Origin: Euprymna scolopes
Lineage: Eukaryota > Mollusca > Cephalopoda > Sepiida > Sepiolidae
NCBI GenBank assembly: GCA_024364805.1
Contig: CM044507.1
Location: 54,824,935-54,888,934, forward strand
DNA length: 64,000 bases
Reading direction: 5' to 3'
The notes under the pieces were generated by a model. It worked only from the letters and a program-made list of their open reading frames with translations. It was not told the DNA's origin and made no database searches. This document shows positions 1 through 12,900 of this stretch, one piece after another; positions within the stretch are counted from its first letter, which is position 1; every line of letters begins with the position of its first letter. Made by a program: the position numbers and the translations under genes.

Positions 1-520
1 TGAATATGCAAATTTGTTGTTAATATAAATTATTTTTATGCATATTCAACACTTATGATTAAATGTGAATATGCAAATCTGTCAACACTTCTCAATCAAA
101 CTATATCGTTGACATTCAAATGAAATTTGTTAGGTCATTTTCCGTAGAATGGCTACACATGTGCACTAAAAATATTAGACTATCTGTTAATTATCTTTCA
201 TAAGATTTATTTTACCAAGTTGCATTGCTTATGTTTAATATCAAATAATAGATAATATTTGGAACCGACATGTGAGATAGCAGAAATCTAAAGACAGTTA
301 AACATACGCACATTATACATGCATATCTCATGAATGTAAGAATCATCCGCATCTGTACATATGCAAGTGTCTATGTTTGCAACTATTTGTACTCATACTT
401 ATGGGTATATATATTTCATTTTTGTGTCTGGTTCATTTGTGGTACAATTTTCAATAACAGTTTCAAACATGCGCATCATATTTTTTTCCATTTTGAAGTA
501 TTTTGAAATTTTTTTTTTTT
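1..520. other. AT-rich intron sequence with three TGAATATGCA motifs
   Basis: Inside the presumed GUSB intron 6. TGAATATGCA occurs at 1-10 and 66-75 and inverted at 39-50; two of them read into the octamer ATGCAAAT. A T-run at 508-520 is the poly(A) tail of the adjacent minus-sense LINE. No exon is seen. Confidence 0.4.
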
Positions 521-2262
521 ATTACATTTTCACCCCAAACAAGGCAAATTGCCACTTTAGTGTAGGGGGCTACTATCAGGGGCAACAACTACTTGGGTAC
601 TATGTAGGAATTTGGGCAGCAAGATGTCAGTTCACGTTACACTTGAACTTCTGCATGTCAGTACAGTTGGGGAAGCAGGGACCTGGAATGGAATTCCAGA
701 ATCTAGCGGTTCTGGAGAAGAAACTACTGGAGTAGAAAGATCTTTTACATCTAGGGATCTCTACTGTGTGGGGGTGGGATTTAGCTGCCTGTCGGATTTG
801 TCGGGGGTGTCTACGTCGTGGGGGCACAAGTGTCTGCAGTTCGCCATAGCATTTATAATTAAAATACTTGTAGAACAGGCAGAGGGATGCAACATTTCGT
901 TGATGGGACAGAGGCTGAAGCTTAGATGCCAGTTCAGGGCCTATCAGATTGGCGACTCTCTTTTGAACCTTGTCTAGGAGTGAGAGACTAGTAGTAGATG
1001 CACCAGCCCAAATGTGACAGCAATACTCCATACGTGGGCGAATGGTGGCCTTATAGGGGTACAGGATACTTTCGGGTGTTAGTAGTTTTCTAGCACGGTA
1101 GAGAGAGCCTACCTTCTTCGCAGCGGCCCTGGCAATGTTTTCAATGTAATTGTTCCAACTCATGTTTCCTGTGAACGTTAGGCCAAGGAGTTTGAAAGAT
1201 GTACTCTCAGATAAAGAGTCACTGGCAGAGAAGGTTTCTTGTAATTATTGAAGAAAACCAGTTTAGTCTTGGCAGCATTGAATGTGACCATCCATTTTTG
1301 TCCCCATTCCACTACAGATTGGAGGTTATCCTCTAGTGTTTTGCCATTTGTTTAGATATGTGTTCATTTGTTTTCCTGTCATGCCTGTTATAGAGTGTGG
1401 TGTCATCAGCATATATACCCATCTCAGAGGCAATTTTGTTGGGGAGGTTATTTATGAATATTAGGAACAATAGAGGTCCAAGGATAGACCCTTGAGGCAC
1501 TCTCGCATTTATATCATATTGTTTAGATGTACAACCGTCGAAGACAACCTAGATTTTTCCCTTATCTAAGAAGGATTTAATTATGTTAAGTATTCTACCA
1601 GTGATACCGTATGATCTAATTTTCCTGAGGAGACCCTCATGCCATACCCTGTCAAAAGCCTTAGATATATCTAGAGCTACTGCTCTGCCCTCCCCCGCTT
1701 TGTCCAGTGAATGGTATATACGTTCAGAGATTACAGTTGGGATGTCTGCTGTGGAATGGGCTTGTCTAAATCCATATTGTTGGTCAGTCAGAAATTTAGC
1801 ATCATTTAGTGATGGACTAGAGCATGGTTAATTATAGTCTTAAATAGTTTGGCAAAAAGTGGGAGGAGGCTAATGGAGCAATAATTTGATGGGTCAGTTC
1901 TTTCGCCAGAATTCTTGAATACTGGTACCACAGAAGCAGTTTTTCTACAGCCCGGAAAGCAAGATTCATTAAGGCATTTGTTGTAGAGTTTTGAGAGAAC
2001 TGAAGCTACTTAGGCTGAGCACTTTTTTAATAGCACAGCTGGGATGAGATCGGGTCCACATGCTTTTGAAGTGTCAAGGTTTTTTATGATAGCATGCACC
2101 TGAGCAGGGGTGATTTTTCGATCGTCTAGCATGGCGTCTGTCCGCTGAGGAAAGTCAGGTAGGGGTGGTTGGAGGGTCCAGTGTGGATTTTTGAGGCAAA
2201 CCGACTGGCAAGCATGTTAGCCTTCTCGGTTGCTGAGCAAACAACTTTATGATTCCTTGAAA
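521..2262 (-). mobile_element. APE-type LINE relic, 5'-truncated (family 1)
   Basis: A minus-sense non-LTR retrotransposon fragment preceded by its T-run tail. The longest open piece (1163-627) encodes the conserved end of the reverse transcriptase (KKVGSLYRARK, YKATIRPRMEYCCHIWAG, FFSRTARFWNSIPG). Further upstream the decayed RT core can be followed to about 2260 (a match to YADDTTLY near 1400, the SKAFDRVWHEGLL region near 1650). The fragments resemble the CR1/Jockey group without RNase H; no exact clade is claimed. It shares its 3' end with the copy at 27024. Confidence 0.8.
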
Positions 2263-2343
2263 AGGTATTTTTTTAATATTAGACTTTTGGTTTTTTGATT
2301 ATTCAATGTTTATTTTCATTATGGTTTTAAATATTTAGGTTGA

Positions 2344-2458
2344 CAGGGGTCTGCATATGTAATTTTCCTTAATTTTTCATGAATGACTTTCATCCAGCCT
2401 GCAACCCATCATGATAACATGATCCAGCCCAGGGGGTCAAATGAGTTGCTAACCCCTG
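2344..2458. mobile_element. Small hAT-like MITE
   Basis: A 115-bp unit with imperfect inverted ends CAGGGGTCTGCA and CAGGGGTTAGCA, a terminus typical of hAT MITEs. No clear 8-bp target duplication is visible, so the boundaries rest on the ends alone. Confidence 0.4.
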
Positions 2459-2639
2459 TTCTACTCTATCATTAGTTTCATGGTAGGTGGTTGCCTGAGG
2501 TCCAATATCTGGCTTCCCTCTGTAAAACATTCCAGCAACAACTCATCTAGTGTCAACATTAATAAATTTTCTTTTTTTCTTGTATGTACCTAAAATAAAA
2601 CAAAACTATCATGAACAAAGAATACAGTATTGCAGAGAT

Positions 2640-2960
2640 GCTGTATACAACTTGATCATTTTTATGTCCGACGTTAACAAATTTTTGTCATGCCACCTTC
2701 TTCTTTGCATGTCTTCAAAGCAGGTCATACAACAGTTTCCAGTCCTTTGTATCATTGTGGCATTTTACAAGATCTTTCAAGTTGCACCAGTTAGGCAATT
2801 GATGGAAGAGAAGACAGTGTTGCATTGTATTGTCCTCCTCTCCACATCTGCAGATGGTTGGGTCAGTTTTGTAGCCACCATCTGGTCATAGCAGCTTTTG
2901 ATAGCCCTCATTCCTCTTTACAGTTGATTGTTTTCCACTGGAGCCAGGGTGCTTCTGAAC
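2640..2960 (-). mobile_element. LINE C-terminal fragment (CxCG zinc-knuckle region)
   Basis: Minus-strand translation gives pieces such as TKLTQPSICRCGEE and TMQHCLLF, then DLVKCHNDTKDWKLL. These resemble the RCGxEQTMxHIL...CP tail found after the RT of many LINEs. It is degenerate and spread over more than one frame, and is a different family from the copy at 521-2262. Confidence 0.45.
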
Positions 2961-3828
2961 CGAGAGGCAGGGTTTCAAAAGGGAAGATTCACATGTCAGT
3001 AGTAAAGGATGGGGGGGGGTCTCTAACCATCTAGTTTACAACTAGTCTTGAGTCACTGATTTAAATAATAAAATTTTGACCGTTTATGACATTGTTTCAA
3101 ACTCTCTCAGAGGTGTTGTTCATTGCCAACTAACATCATTATTTACCCTTGTGCTTAAGTGATATTCAGGCCTTGATAGGCGGTGGCTCATTAGTATATA
3201 AAAAAAAACATAAAATGTTTTTTTTTTACTTTTATTCACTCCAAACAAGGCATATTGTCACAGAGATTTAAGAGATTTTGGTTAGGGACCAGATTTAAAA
3301 GAAACTGTTCTAAGTGGAGTGTTTACATTACGAGCAGTTTGAGGAAAGAAGCAATTATAGAGTAGAAAGTATTTTTCTAAGAACTTCCTAATCATGAAAC
3401 ACATTATCATGGGGCTACTTCAAGACAACATGATTATCTTCAAATCTATTGTCACCAAATACTTGTCATAAATCATTCTAAAAAATAATCAAATTTTATC
3501 AGCTTGTTATTTCAGCTATTGTTTTGTATGAAGATAATTTTATGTATTGTTCTTTTTCTTGTCATAAGTCATCCAAGTTTTATAATATTATTCATCATTA
3601 AACTGACACTATACTTGTCATAAACAATCTACCATAATTAATCAAAATTTGTTCACTCCAGTAATAATTTCCATTCCTCTCATAACATTCTTCCATCAAC
3701 TGACAATCATTCTATCTCATTAATCATTAACTTTGAGTATTTTTTGGACTTGAACAGTGCGGACTCATTTTTATAAAGATTAAAAAAAAATGCACATATT
3801 AAACAATTTTGATTTAGAATACACTTAC
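2961..3828. other. AT-rich intron sequence, scrap of LINE family 1 tail
   Basis: No exon is seen. At 3210-3262 a T-run and CACTCCAAACAAGGC match the 3' end of LINE family 1 (CACCCCAAACAAGGC at 531). The rest is featureless AT-rich sequence. Confidence 0.35.
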
Positions 3829-3966
3829 ATCTGCATCTTCATGTCGTCCAACTCCAAGACAATAAAATGGTCGTTTGTTGATGAGTAACTGATTATCTGT
3901 GACAGAAACGGTGCGAATACCAAATGGTTGTCTGTAAACATCAGTTTTATCAGCTAAGAGTACAAC
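3829..3966 (-). CDS. GUSB: GUSB coding exon 6 (start of the TIM barrel)
   Basis: 46 codons (residues 307-352), phase 0 at both ends. Acceptor TTTTTTAG, donor GTAAGT. It encodes FGIRTVSVTDNQLLIN, then KRPFYCLGVGRHEDAD. In the human protein the matching stretch is KPFYFHGVNKHEDAD; the usual His-Gly-Val-Asn is Leu-Gly-Val-Gly here. The next exon (human IRGKGFDWPLLVKDF) is not found in 1-3828. Confidence 0.92.
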
Positions 3967-6900
3967 CTAAAAAATAAACCAAAAAAACAATTATCTGTTT
4001 TAAGGCATATCAACACTTTTGGGAGTTATTCAAAGCCAAAATACAAAAATTTACTCTAATTGTTACATTATATATGATACAAATATAACTTGACCTTTTG
4101 ACTAGGAGAAAATGTAGTATCTGTTTTGATATTAGACTTCATCTTTTCTGTCCTCAGTGAGACTGAGACAATGTTTATTTTTATCTAATCCATAGTACCC
4201 CTTTTTCAATAGCTGGATTTCCCCACCTTAAAAACTGACCTTATGTCTAATTCTGCCAACACAAGGAGGAAAATAATAGGTATATCATAAGAATTAAATG
4301 AAAATTTATTTTTAAATTATAAATTTTATATAAAATTCCTAAATAAATAATTGCAATTTGTCTTCTCTTAAGAAACTCAACAATCACCTTGTAAGCTTCA
4401 AATATTTTTGTCTAAAGTATGAACATGCACTGGCTGTGATCATCTCACTTGCCATGCCGATGCAAAGTTGTTGGCACCGTCGTCAGTGCTGCAATGGAGA
4501 TTTTACATCTCAAGCAAAACCACAAGTCCAGTTTATAAACAAATAAAATTTATTTCTTTGGAGATCGCAAGTATTCATCCTCCCATGATAAAATAAAAGA
4601 TTTTCAGAATGAGACTTTTTGTTTGATCAAACTGAGACACACAAGTCAGACCTAACCTGCCCAGAAAGGCATACACTGGCTGAACTGCTTAGCAGCTCTC
4701 AGGAAAATCCACTCTTTTTGTCAAACATTTAATTCCAACTTCTTTTGTCTGAATTAGCCAGTTCAGTTCTAGAAGGCCATACTTCCAAGCATTACCTTTT
4801 TCTTTGGGAAAAGGCGGTTATTACATGAAAAGGTTGGAGGTTACATCAACTGAAACATGAAAATAACAACCAAGAAGAGAAAAGTAGTTTGAATAATACA
4901 AATCATGAAAATAATCAATTTTTTCTCAAAATTTCTAAAATAGAAAATAATTGGTTTTATGTTTCTGAATTTTTGACATGAGGATTTGGATTATTTCGAT
5001 TATTTACTACTTTTCTCATCTTGAGTAGCAGCAGTTAAACAAGATAGATTTAAGGCTCTTAAAATTCATATTAGAATTGTCTGTGGCATAACAGATACAG
5101 TGCTAGGTGAATTCAGTTGTAAGTGACACTCTTTTAGAGGTTGAAGGTTCAATCCTCAGTGTGAGCAATACAAAAAACACAATTGTGAATTATTTAAAAC
5201 TTCTATCTGACAGAATGAGAGCATCCTATCTCAGTGGATAAAGGTTTTCATTTGAAATTCCGTGCAGATTCTAAAATTTGACAGAAAGATCCCCAAGTTC
5301 GCAAAATACGCCTAAAGAATTTAGGGGTTACATTAGCTGAAACATCAAGATGAGAACAATAGTCTAAAGAATCCAAATAATTCAATTTGTTTTATTTTTG
5401 TCTTTTAAAAAAATTTACCTTAAATGTATATAAGTATCCAGGCGATGTTTTGTTCATTGTGTACGGCCACCACAGGTTGGCATTTGGGATCATAATTGTA
5501 CCTGAAATACCAGTTGCATGAGCCACTGGCTTCCCATCCTTGTCCAGTACTTGAATTTCGCAATATACTGTATTTCCAGCTTCACTTGGTATAATAAGAT
5601 AAGTTACCAAACCTGAAACAATTATTTCTTGGATTAGGAAGACATTGTGACAATTAAAAATAATCTAATGTTTGTACATACATTATCGCCTTTCACATGT
5701 ATTTAAAATAAAAATATGAGATTGTCCAATTAGCAAAGATGATTAATTTAATATCGCTAAGCTAAAAAGTTTTGACTTTCATCATTTTTAAATAAATTGT
5801 TCCCAAAACAAATTAGGTTGTCTCCCTTGACTAAAACAATACCCCTTTAAATAAATACATTCTAAAAAGTAACATTTGTCCTATTGATTTGAAGGATATT
5901 CAGCTGACAATTGCTTTTATGATAAGAGAATATGTATTGTTTTAAAAAAGAAAAAATTAAATTGACACAATTTTACATAAAGTCAAAACATATTTGTTGC
6001 AGTTAAAGAATATTTGTTGAGTGTGCTATATAGGGGGAAAAATGGGTGAAGAAAACAGAATTTATGACAAATGACCTTTACCAAGTGCAAGAAAATGTAT
6101 TCTTCTATTAATATGCTTTTCAGGTTTGACACTTGAAGTGTTTGTTTTTTTTTGTTTTTTTTTTAGATTTTGTATCGTTGCCTTCAGAGGCTTGTAAACC
6201 AGATGTATGTAACATGGCACTAGGTTATACTTGATGTGACACTTCAATGATTAACAACTTAAAAATCAAAGATTAAACAAAATATAACTAGTCATCAATT
6301 GATTGTAAATTAAATTTTTATTAATTGTATTTTTGTTTATAAATTGCTTTCTTCACTTCTTTTCTTCTTGACAGTATTGATTGTGACAAGCATTATTTCG
6401 AAAGGAATATCATTATCAATAATAAGTTACAAAGATTGATGTAGAAAGCAATGTAGAGTTTCCATGGGTTACTATTACCATTATTTGGAATCATTATCAT
6501 TCTTTACTAATCGGTTCCTGTGGAAATTCCAAAGGTCGCTGTCCTCCATTTCCTTTTTACTGTAAATGTACTTGTCACCTAAATATTTTTTTTCTAAATA
6601 AATAAAGATTTTTACATTTTCCTGAAAGATAGTTGTCATCTAAATATCCTTTCAATGAATAAAAGAAATATTACTTATAACAATAGCAATAACAAAATTT
6701 TATGTGGCATTTTTTTCAAGTTAAAAAGTTTTATTGCATATTGTTCTAAAGTATCCTCACATCCAGATTGCATTTTTAAAATTCACCAGCTGTGATAATC
6801 AGCCTTTAGTAGGGTGTATTCCAATTCCTGCTGTAGCTATTCATTTGAACCTGAGATCATAAAAATTGATCAGTTATCTCATAAGATGTATAGCAATAAC

Positions 6901-9900
6901 ATAATGAACTTTCAAGAGTCTACAACAATTTTAAATGCCTGTCTGGAAACTTATTTAATGAACTTCGTATAAGCTTATAATTATACATATTATTCTTTTA
7001 TTAATGGAAGCCATGGAAATTTTAGTCGTATCCTTGATCTGTTGTATATATGTTATTATATATGAACATCCAAAATGAATGATATTATTGTATCACGTTC
7101 AAATTGAAGCATATCTTTTTATGGGAGTCTATCTTTAAAACATACTTATTTTATTTTTAATAGTATTGACCTTGACACACATTCATTATTTCCAAAAGAA
7201 TATCAACAGTAAATGATAGATTGATGTGGAATTTCCATAGTGTCCTGCTTGAGTAAATGAAAAGAGTATCTGGCATTAATTCAGAGCAAATTCTTTTTGC
7301 TTAAAAAACAATTTATAAAGTGGTAGAAGCTAGAGAAAAAAGGAAATTGTCATATCGATGTACTGTAGCAACATCACTGAACGAGTGGGTATAAGATGTT
7401 TAGTATTTTGGAGGGTCATTTTTTTTATTCAGGACTGAATATGATATTGAAAGTGTGAAAATTACTGGAAACTGTAATGTATCCGTAAAAAGGGTCAGTT
7501 TTCTAAGCGATAGTCTATTAATTAAATTAAATGAGATCATTTTTTTGAAAAATAAAATTAAGAAATAACCATCTGTTGTACTTAACCACTACCAAATACC
7601 TCAAATGGTTTTGAAATGGATGAATATAAAAAATTATTAATTTGTCTCAAATGCTATATATGTGTTTTTCACCTGTATGTGACTAACTCATTTATTTTTA
7701 AAATTTAAAAATTTTAAATAATATTTCGTTTCATGCCTATTTTTTTTTTAATTGACGTTTAATCTAAATTTTGTTGACATAATTAATGAAATAATAAAAC
7801 AATAAAAACTTTTTTTTTTCTTTTATGATCTTAAAAATGTGCAATCAATGAATCTCTGGCAACTTCGGGTAGATATGGCTATTTATTTATTTTTAATTAT
7901 TTTGGTTGGTTGGTTGGTTGGTTTACGGCATATCAACACTTTTCAGGTTATTTAATGTGGAATCCAAAGATTTTGAAGAAAAATTTTTAATAGAATATAT
8001 TTGTTGTTTTCAAGTCAGTTTCTATTTAACCCATAGTTGCGACCCTAACAAAGTGGACCTGGGAGCGATGGTAATTAATTAAAGGGTGGCCCCACACTCC
8101 CCAAAACCCGCAAGCTGGGGCCTCACCACTGGATATAGTTTAAGGTCATATCCAGGACTGTATGATTATTTTATATAAAGTAATGATAGTATAAAAGACT
8201 AAAAAAGGTATGTATTTAATACTATTTAGTCAGTCATTTTAGGTAAATAGAATTTCATTTCTAATCAATTTAATCTGATTTCATATTTCATCTGATCAAC
8301 AGATTTGTTTTGATTACTATGTATTTCCCTTGTTATCTATGTCACCATAAAGAAATCTGGAATAAATCTAATTTTAAATCAATTTTTTAAAATTTTACTA
8401 TATTTTGATATGCAATTATTTTTATGGTAATCACTCCAGACAAGACATGAAGCCACTTGATATAGGGAGCTAAAAATCTTTTTTAAATACCATTTCAAGA
8501 TAAAAAACTAGTCAATGACAACTATTATATGGAGAGTTTCCAACTCAAAAAACAGCAATTCTTTGCCCTTTGTCAGAAACATTGCTCATGGAATACAAGA
8601 ACTAAAGGACAAAATAAGAGAAGCAAGAGTTACAAGACTGCTGAAAGTAAACCAAAGTTCACTTTCACTTCTCCATTCAACCGATCGTTATTTGACCTCA
8701 TCTACTTACACTATAATGTTCCCATAGCATATTTCATAATCTGTGGACAAAATTGATAAAATGCCAGCCTGCTAAGACACAATTCAGAGTTTGATTCCTG
8801 TTTGAGGATGTAAAATATTTTCTACATTTTTTTCTCGTCTTTAAATCATGGTAGACTTTTAATGTCAAAGTTAAAGAAAAAAAAAATGAGTAGATTTTTT
8901 TAAGAGGATGCAAAATCGTAGGAAAAAATAAAAAGGTCAACATTTTAAATTTAAAAAAAAAAAAGAAAAAAAATGTGAAATACTTTTATTCCTAGCTAAA
9001 GAGCATTTTTTTTACTGGTGAAGAAAATTTATTTCAGTCAGGTAAATTATTAATAAAAGTAAAAAGATTTCCAGGAAACATGGAGTAAAAATAGTTAGTA
9101 TTGAATAAAAAAGAAGCCATGGAAGCCATGCCTGTTAAGAAAAAATGCTGCTTGTTTTAAGACTAGAAAACATTAACAGTATCAACAAACCTGTCGATCC
9201 CATGATGGAAGTCTTCAAGATGATATCATGGATATAAATCTGATGCGTCGTGTACAACCAAACATGGCGATGAATTCCAGCATAGTTGAAGAAGTCCATC
9301 TGCAAATTTTGGACAAAATAGCCACGAGGATATCTGAAACAAAGAACCAATCTTTGTAAATTGTAGTTGAAATAAATTCACTTGCTCAAACAGTTCTAAC
9401 ATATAAAGTTATCTTGCCCAATTTTCAAGTTAAACCCACACAGCATTTAAGCTGACAAATCAAACTTTTCTTCTGACTAGCCTATTTTCATTTGTTATTG
9501 TTGTACTGCATTTATTGGCAGTATCATGATGTACTTAGCTTCAATTTATGTAAAAAAATTACTTAGTCAGCGCAGACATATGAATCATCTTAAAAAATAT
9601 GAAACATTTTTTGGTGCTTTTGCAGAATAGTGAAATTTGAAACAAATGCATTTCAGGTGCAAAAAATCATACACAACATGGGTTCAACATTTTTTTATTT
9701 TGAAATGGCTGATTTTAAATAAAAGCAAGGGGGAGATAAGTCAGTTTGTCATACAGAATTAGCTGCAAACAACTGTTCCACATTAAAGCAGACAAATCTA
9801 TAATTCGATAAATTTTATTTTTACTTGTAATTATTTTTCTACTCAATCATGTTTTATAATTTTTGGAATCTTTCAGGTAGGTTCAATAGTTTTTAAATAG

Positions 9901-12900
9901 TTTGGTTAAATTATGTTTTTTCATGAGCATTTGGAGTCAGTCTTATTGTTTGAATGGACTGTTAAAGAACATTAATAGCTTATGTATTTTTGTATAGCAA
10001 AAGAGTCACCACTTATCAAGGCCCAGAGGCCACTGGAGGATAAGTGTTAATGCGTTGTCAATGGGACAATATCGTAATTGTTAATAGTGGAAATTTGGTA
10101 AATTGGATTACTTAAGGGGATGGCTTAAGAACGTGCTCACGTTGGACTTAAAGTCGACCATATTGTAGTCAATTGGAAAGCAGGAAATTGGAAGAGTTCC
10201 ACAGGCGTGCAGTTCTAAAAAAGAAGCTTTGTTCATGGAATCTATGTTTAGGTTTAGGCACAGATAAAAAGTGGAGAAAATTATTGATAGTGTTTTCAGC
10301 TAGACAAGTGTTTTTCGTGAAAGACAGGCAAGGGGGAAATCATAGATTTGAGCTCAGATAAGCACTTGCCATGAAAATAATAATAAAGCAGAGACAGGTT
10401 CGCAATGTCTCTTCTGTGAGGAAGAGGTTGCAGGGAAAAGAAAAGGGCATCTCCCACTCGGCTATGAAGTCTATTTTGAACTCTGTCAAGACAGGATAAG
10501 GTCTTTCTAGCAGCTCCTGCCCAGATGTGGCAACAGTACTCCATCCTTGGATGTACTTAGCTCTTATACAGGTAGAGGATTTCATCAGCAGTGAGATATC
10601 TACTGGAATAGTAGAATGATCCAACCATTTTTCCAGCAGCCTTGACAACGAATTTGATATATATGTTCCATTTCAGATCAGGAGTAAAGATGAGACCCAG
10701 AAGCTTGTCAAAACATGAAGCCTTCCCAAGACGAGAGCCATTCATTTCAATTGATGCTAGACGGGTATCAGAGCATTGATAATGTAAAGATAGAAGCTTG
10801 CTTTTAACTGTATTAAAATTATCCAACCACCCTTTTTCCCATTGCAGCACGAGCTCAAGATCAGAGAAGAGAGAATCAGAGAGAACTTGGTTGTTTATAG
10901 CCTGTGAAGTGTTGCCATAGATGGTAGTGTCATCAGCATAAATGTCTACAAATGATCTTAGGATGTAATTTTGGAAATCATTGATGTAGATCAGAAAGAG
11001 AGTTGGGTCCAGGATGGACCTCTGAGAGACTCCAACATTAATACTGTGAGTTTCTAATTTCTGCCCATCAATCACTACTCTTATGAACATATCAGAGAGA
11101 AATTATTTAATAATTGAAAAGACATTTCCAGCTATACCGTTGCTGATGATTTTGTGGAGACAACTTTTATACCATATCCTATTAAAGACCTTTAGTATGT
11201 CAAGAGCAATTGCCCTAGAAAGTGAGCCTCTGTCGAGAGATTTGCTAATCCTATGCAATATAACTGTTAGCATATCTGTTGTAGATCTAGCAGAACAGAA
11301 ACCATATTGCATGTCACTGAGGAGGTTATATTTGTTAAGGTGGTTGACTACTTTATTTAACACAGATTCTGACAACCTACTCATGACGCACAGGAGAGTG
11401 ATTGGTCTATACTGAGAGGGAGATAACTGATCACCTGAATTTTTAAATACAGGACATACTGATGGGGTTTTCCAGCATGTTGGAAAGCAATTCTCCTTAA
11501 GACAATGCTTAAAAGAAAAAGAGCAATTAAAGGGTACATCTTCAATAAAAAAAATGGAACTTAACAGTCAACTTTTGATCAAACTTATGTGAAAACTAAA
11601 TCTATTTAAGAAAAATAAAAGCAAATAAAAATAAATTCAGAAGTAAATGATGAACCTCCACCTTAGAAAAATGAATGTAATTATTTTTTTTTTAACTTTG
11701 ATGGTACAAATCACTTTGTGCTGCCATGGCCAACATGCAATGTACATGTCTAAGTGACACACAAAACAAAGAAAAGTTTTTAACTGATAAAAGTGGGCTC
11801 ACTTATCAGAGGAGTATGATTACATTGCAATTTTATATGACAGTAGAATTATACATTCGATGAAATCCATAACTTTTAATGTTTATAAGAGATTTAAGAC
11901 TAAACAAATACTATCTATAGGAAATATTTTTTAAATAGAAACATGATCATGTAAAGCTGTTACAGACAATGACTTATTCACTATGCTTGGTGATAATGAC
12001 CATCAACATCAGTCATCAACTGTTGTGTCTGTGGTGATAAAGAGATAGTGGCTAGGCCAAACATGTTAGTAGCATATATTATTATTCATCAGACTACTGT
12101 TCTCTTTTTCTCTGATTTTCACAACGTTTCGGTCGATATAACTTCCGACCTTCTTCAGGTGTATCTTGTCGAACTCAGGAATTTGGACGGAATTTCGAGC
12201 AGAACCCTTTATTTACTTCACAGGCATAGCGTGCTCTTGTTCTGTCAGCCATGACTGGATATAAGTCTTAAGTAATTCGCAAATGTATATCAGTCACCCA
12301 CACTGAGGATTGAACCTTCAACCTTCAGGAGAAGGTTACTTTTACAATTGATTTTTCCCAGTACTCTAACCACTGCGCCACGGGTCCTTGCACAAGGATT
12401 CGTGGCGCAGTGGTTAGTACTGAGAAAAATCAATTGTAAAAGTGATATTCTCCTGAAGGTTGAAGGTCCAATCCTCAGTGTGGGTGACCGAAAAATACAA
12501 TTGCGAATTAATTAGGACCTCTATCCAGTCATGGCTGACGGAACAAGAGCATGCTACCCCCGTGAAGTAAATAAAGAGTTCCGCTTGAAATTCTGTCCAA
12601 ATTCCCAAGTTCGACAAAATACACCTGAAGAAGGTTATATCGATTGAAACATTGTGAAAATCACACTCAAGATGAGAACAATAGTCCGATGAATAATAAT
12701 ACATATAAGCAATCCTCATCTCAAAAATTCAGAAATGTTAGTAGTAGACTGACATCCAGAACAAGGAGGTGAGTCATACCTGGTTATGCAAATGATTTGA
12801 CTTTATGTTTCAGTTTTTCCACAAAAACATTAATAATTTGGAATATTCTGACTACTGTTCTCATTTTGGATGTTATTCTCACAATGTTTTGCCAGATGTA

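Noticed and set aside
1-3828. Search for the next GUSB exon (IRGKGFDW ... TSHYPY)
   Set aside because: Nothing resembling it was seen on the minus strand; it most likely lies left of the window.
12366-12474. tRNA gene-like A and B boxes
   Set aside because: The boxes belong to SINE heads; the cloverleaf is not intact and a long SINE body follows.
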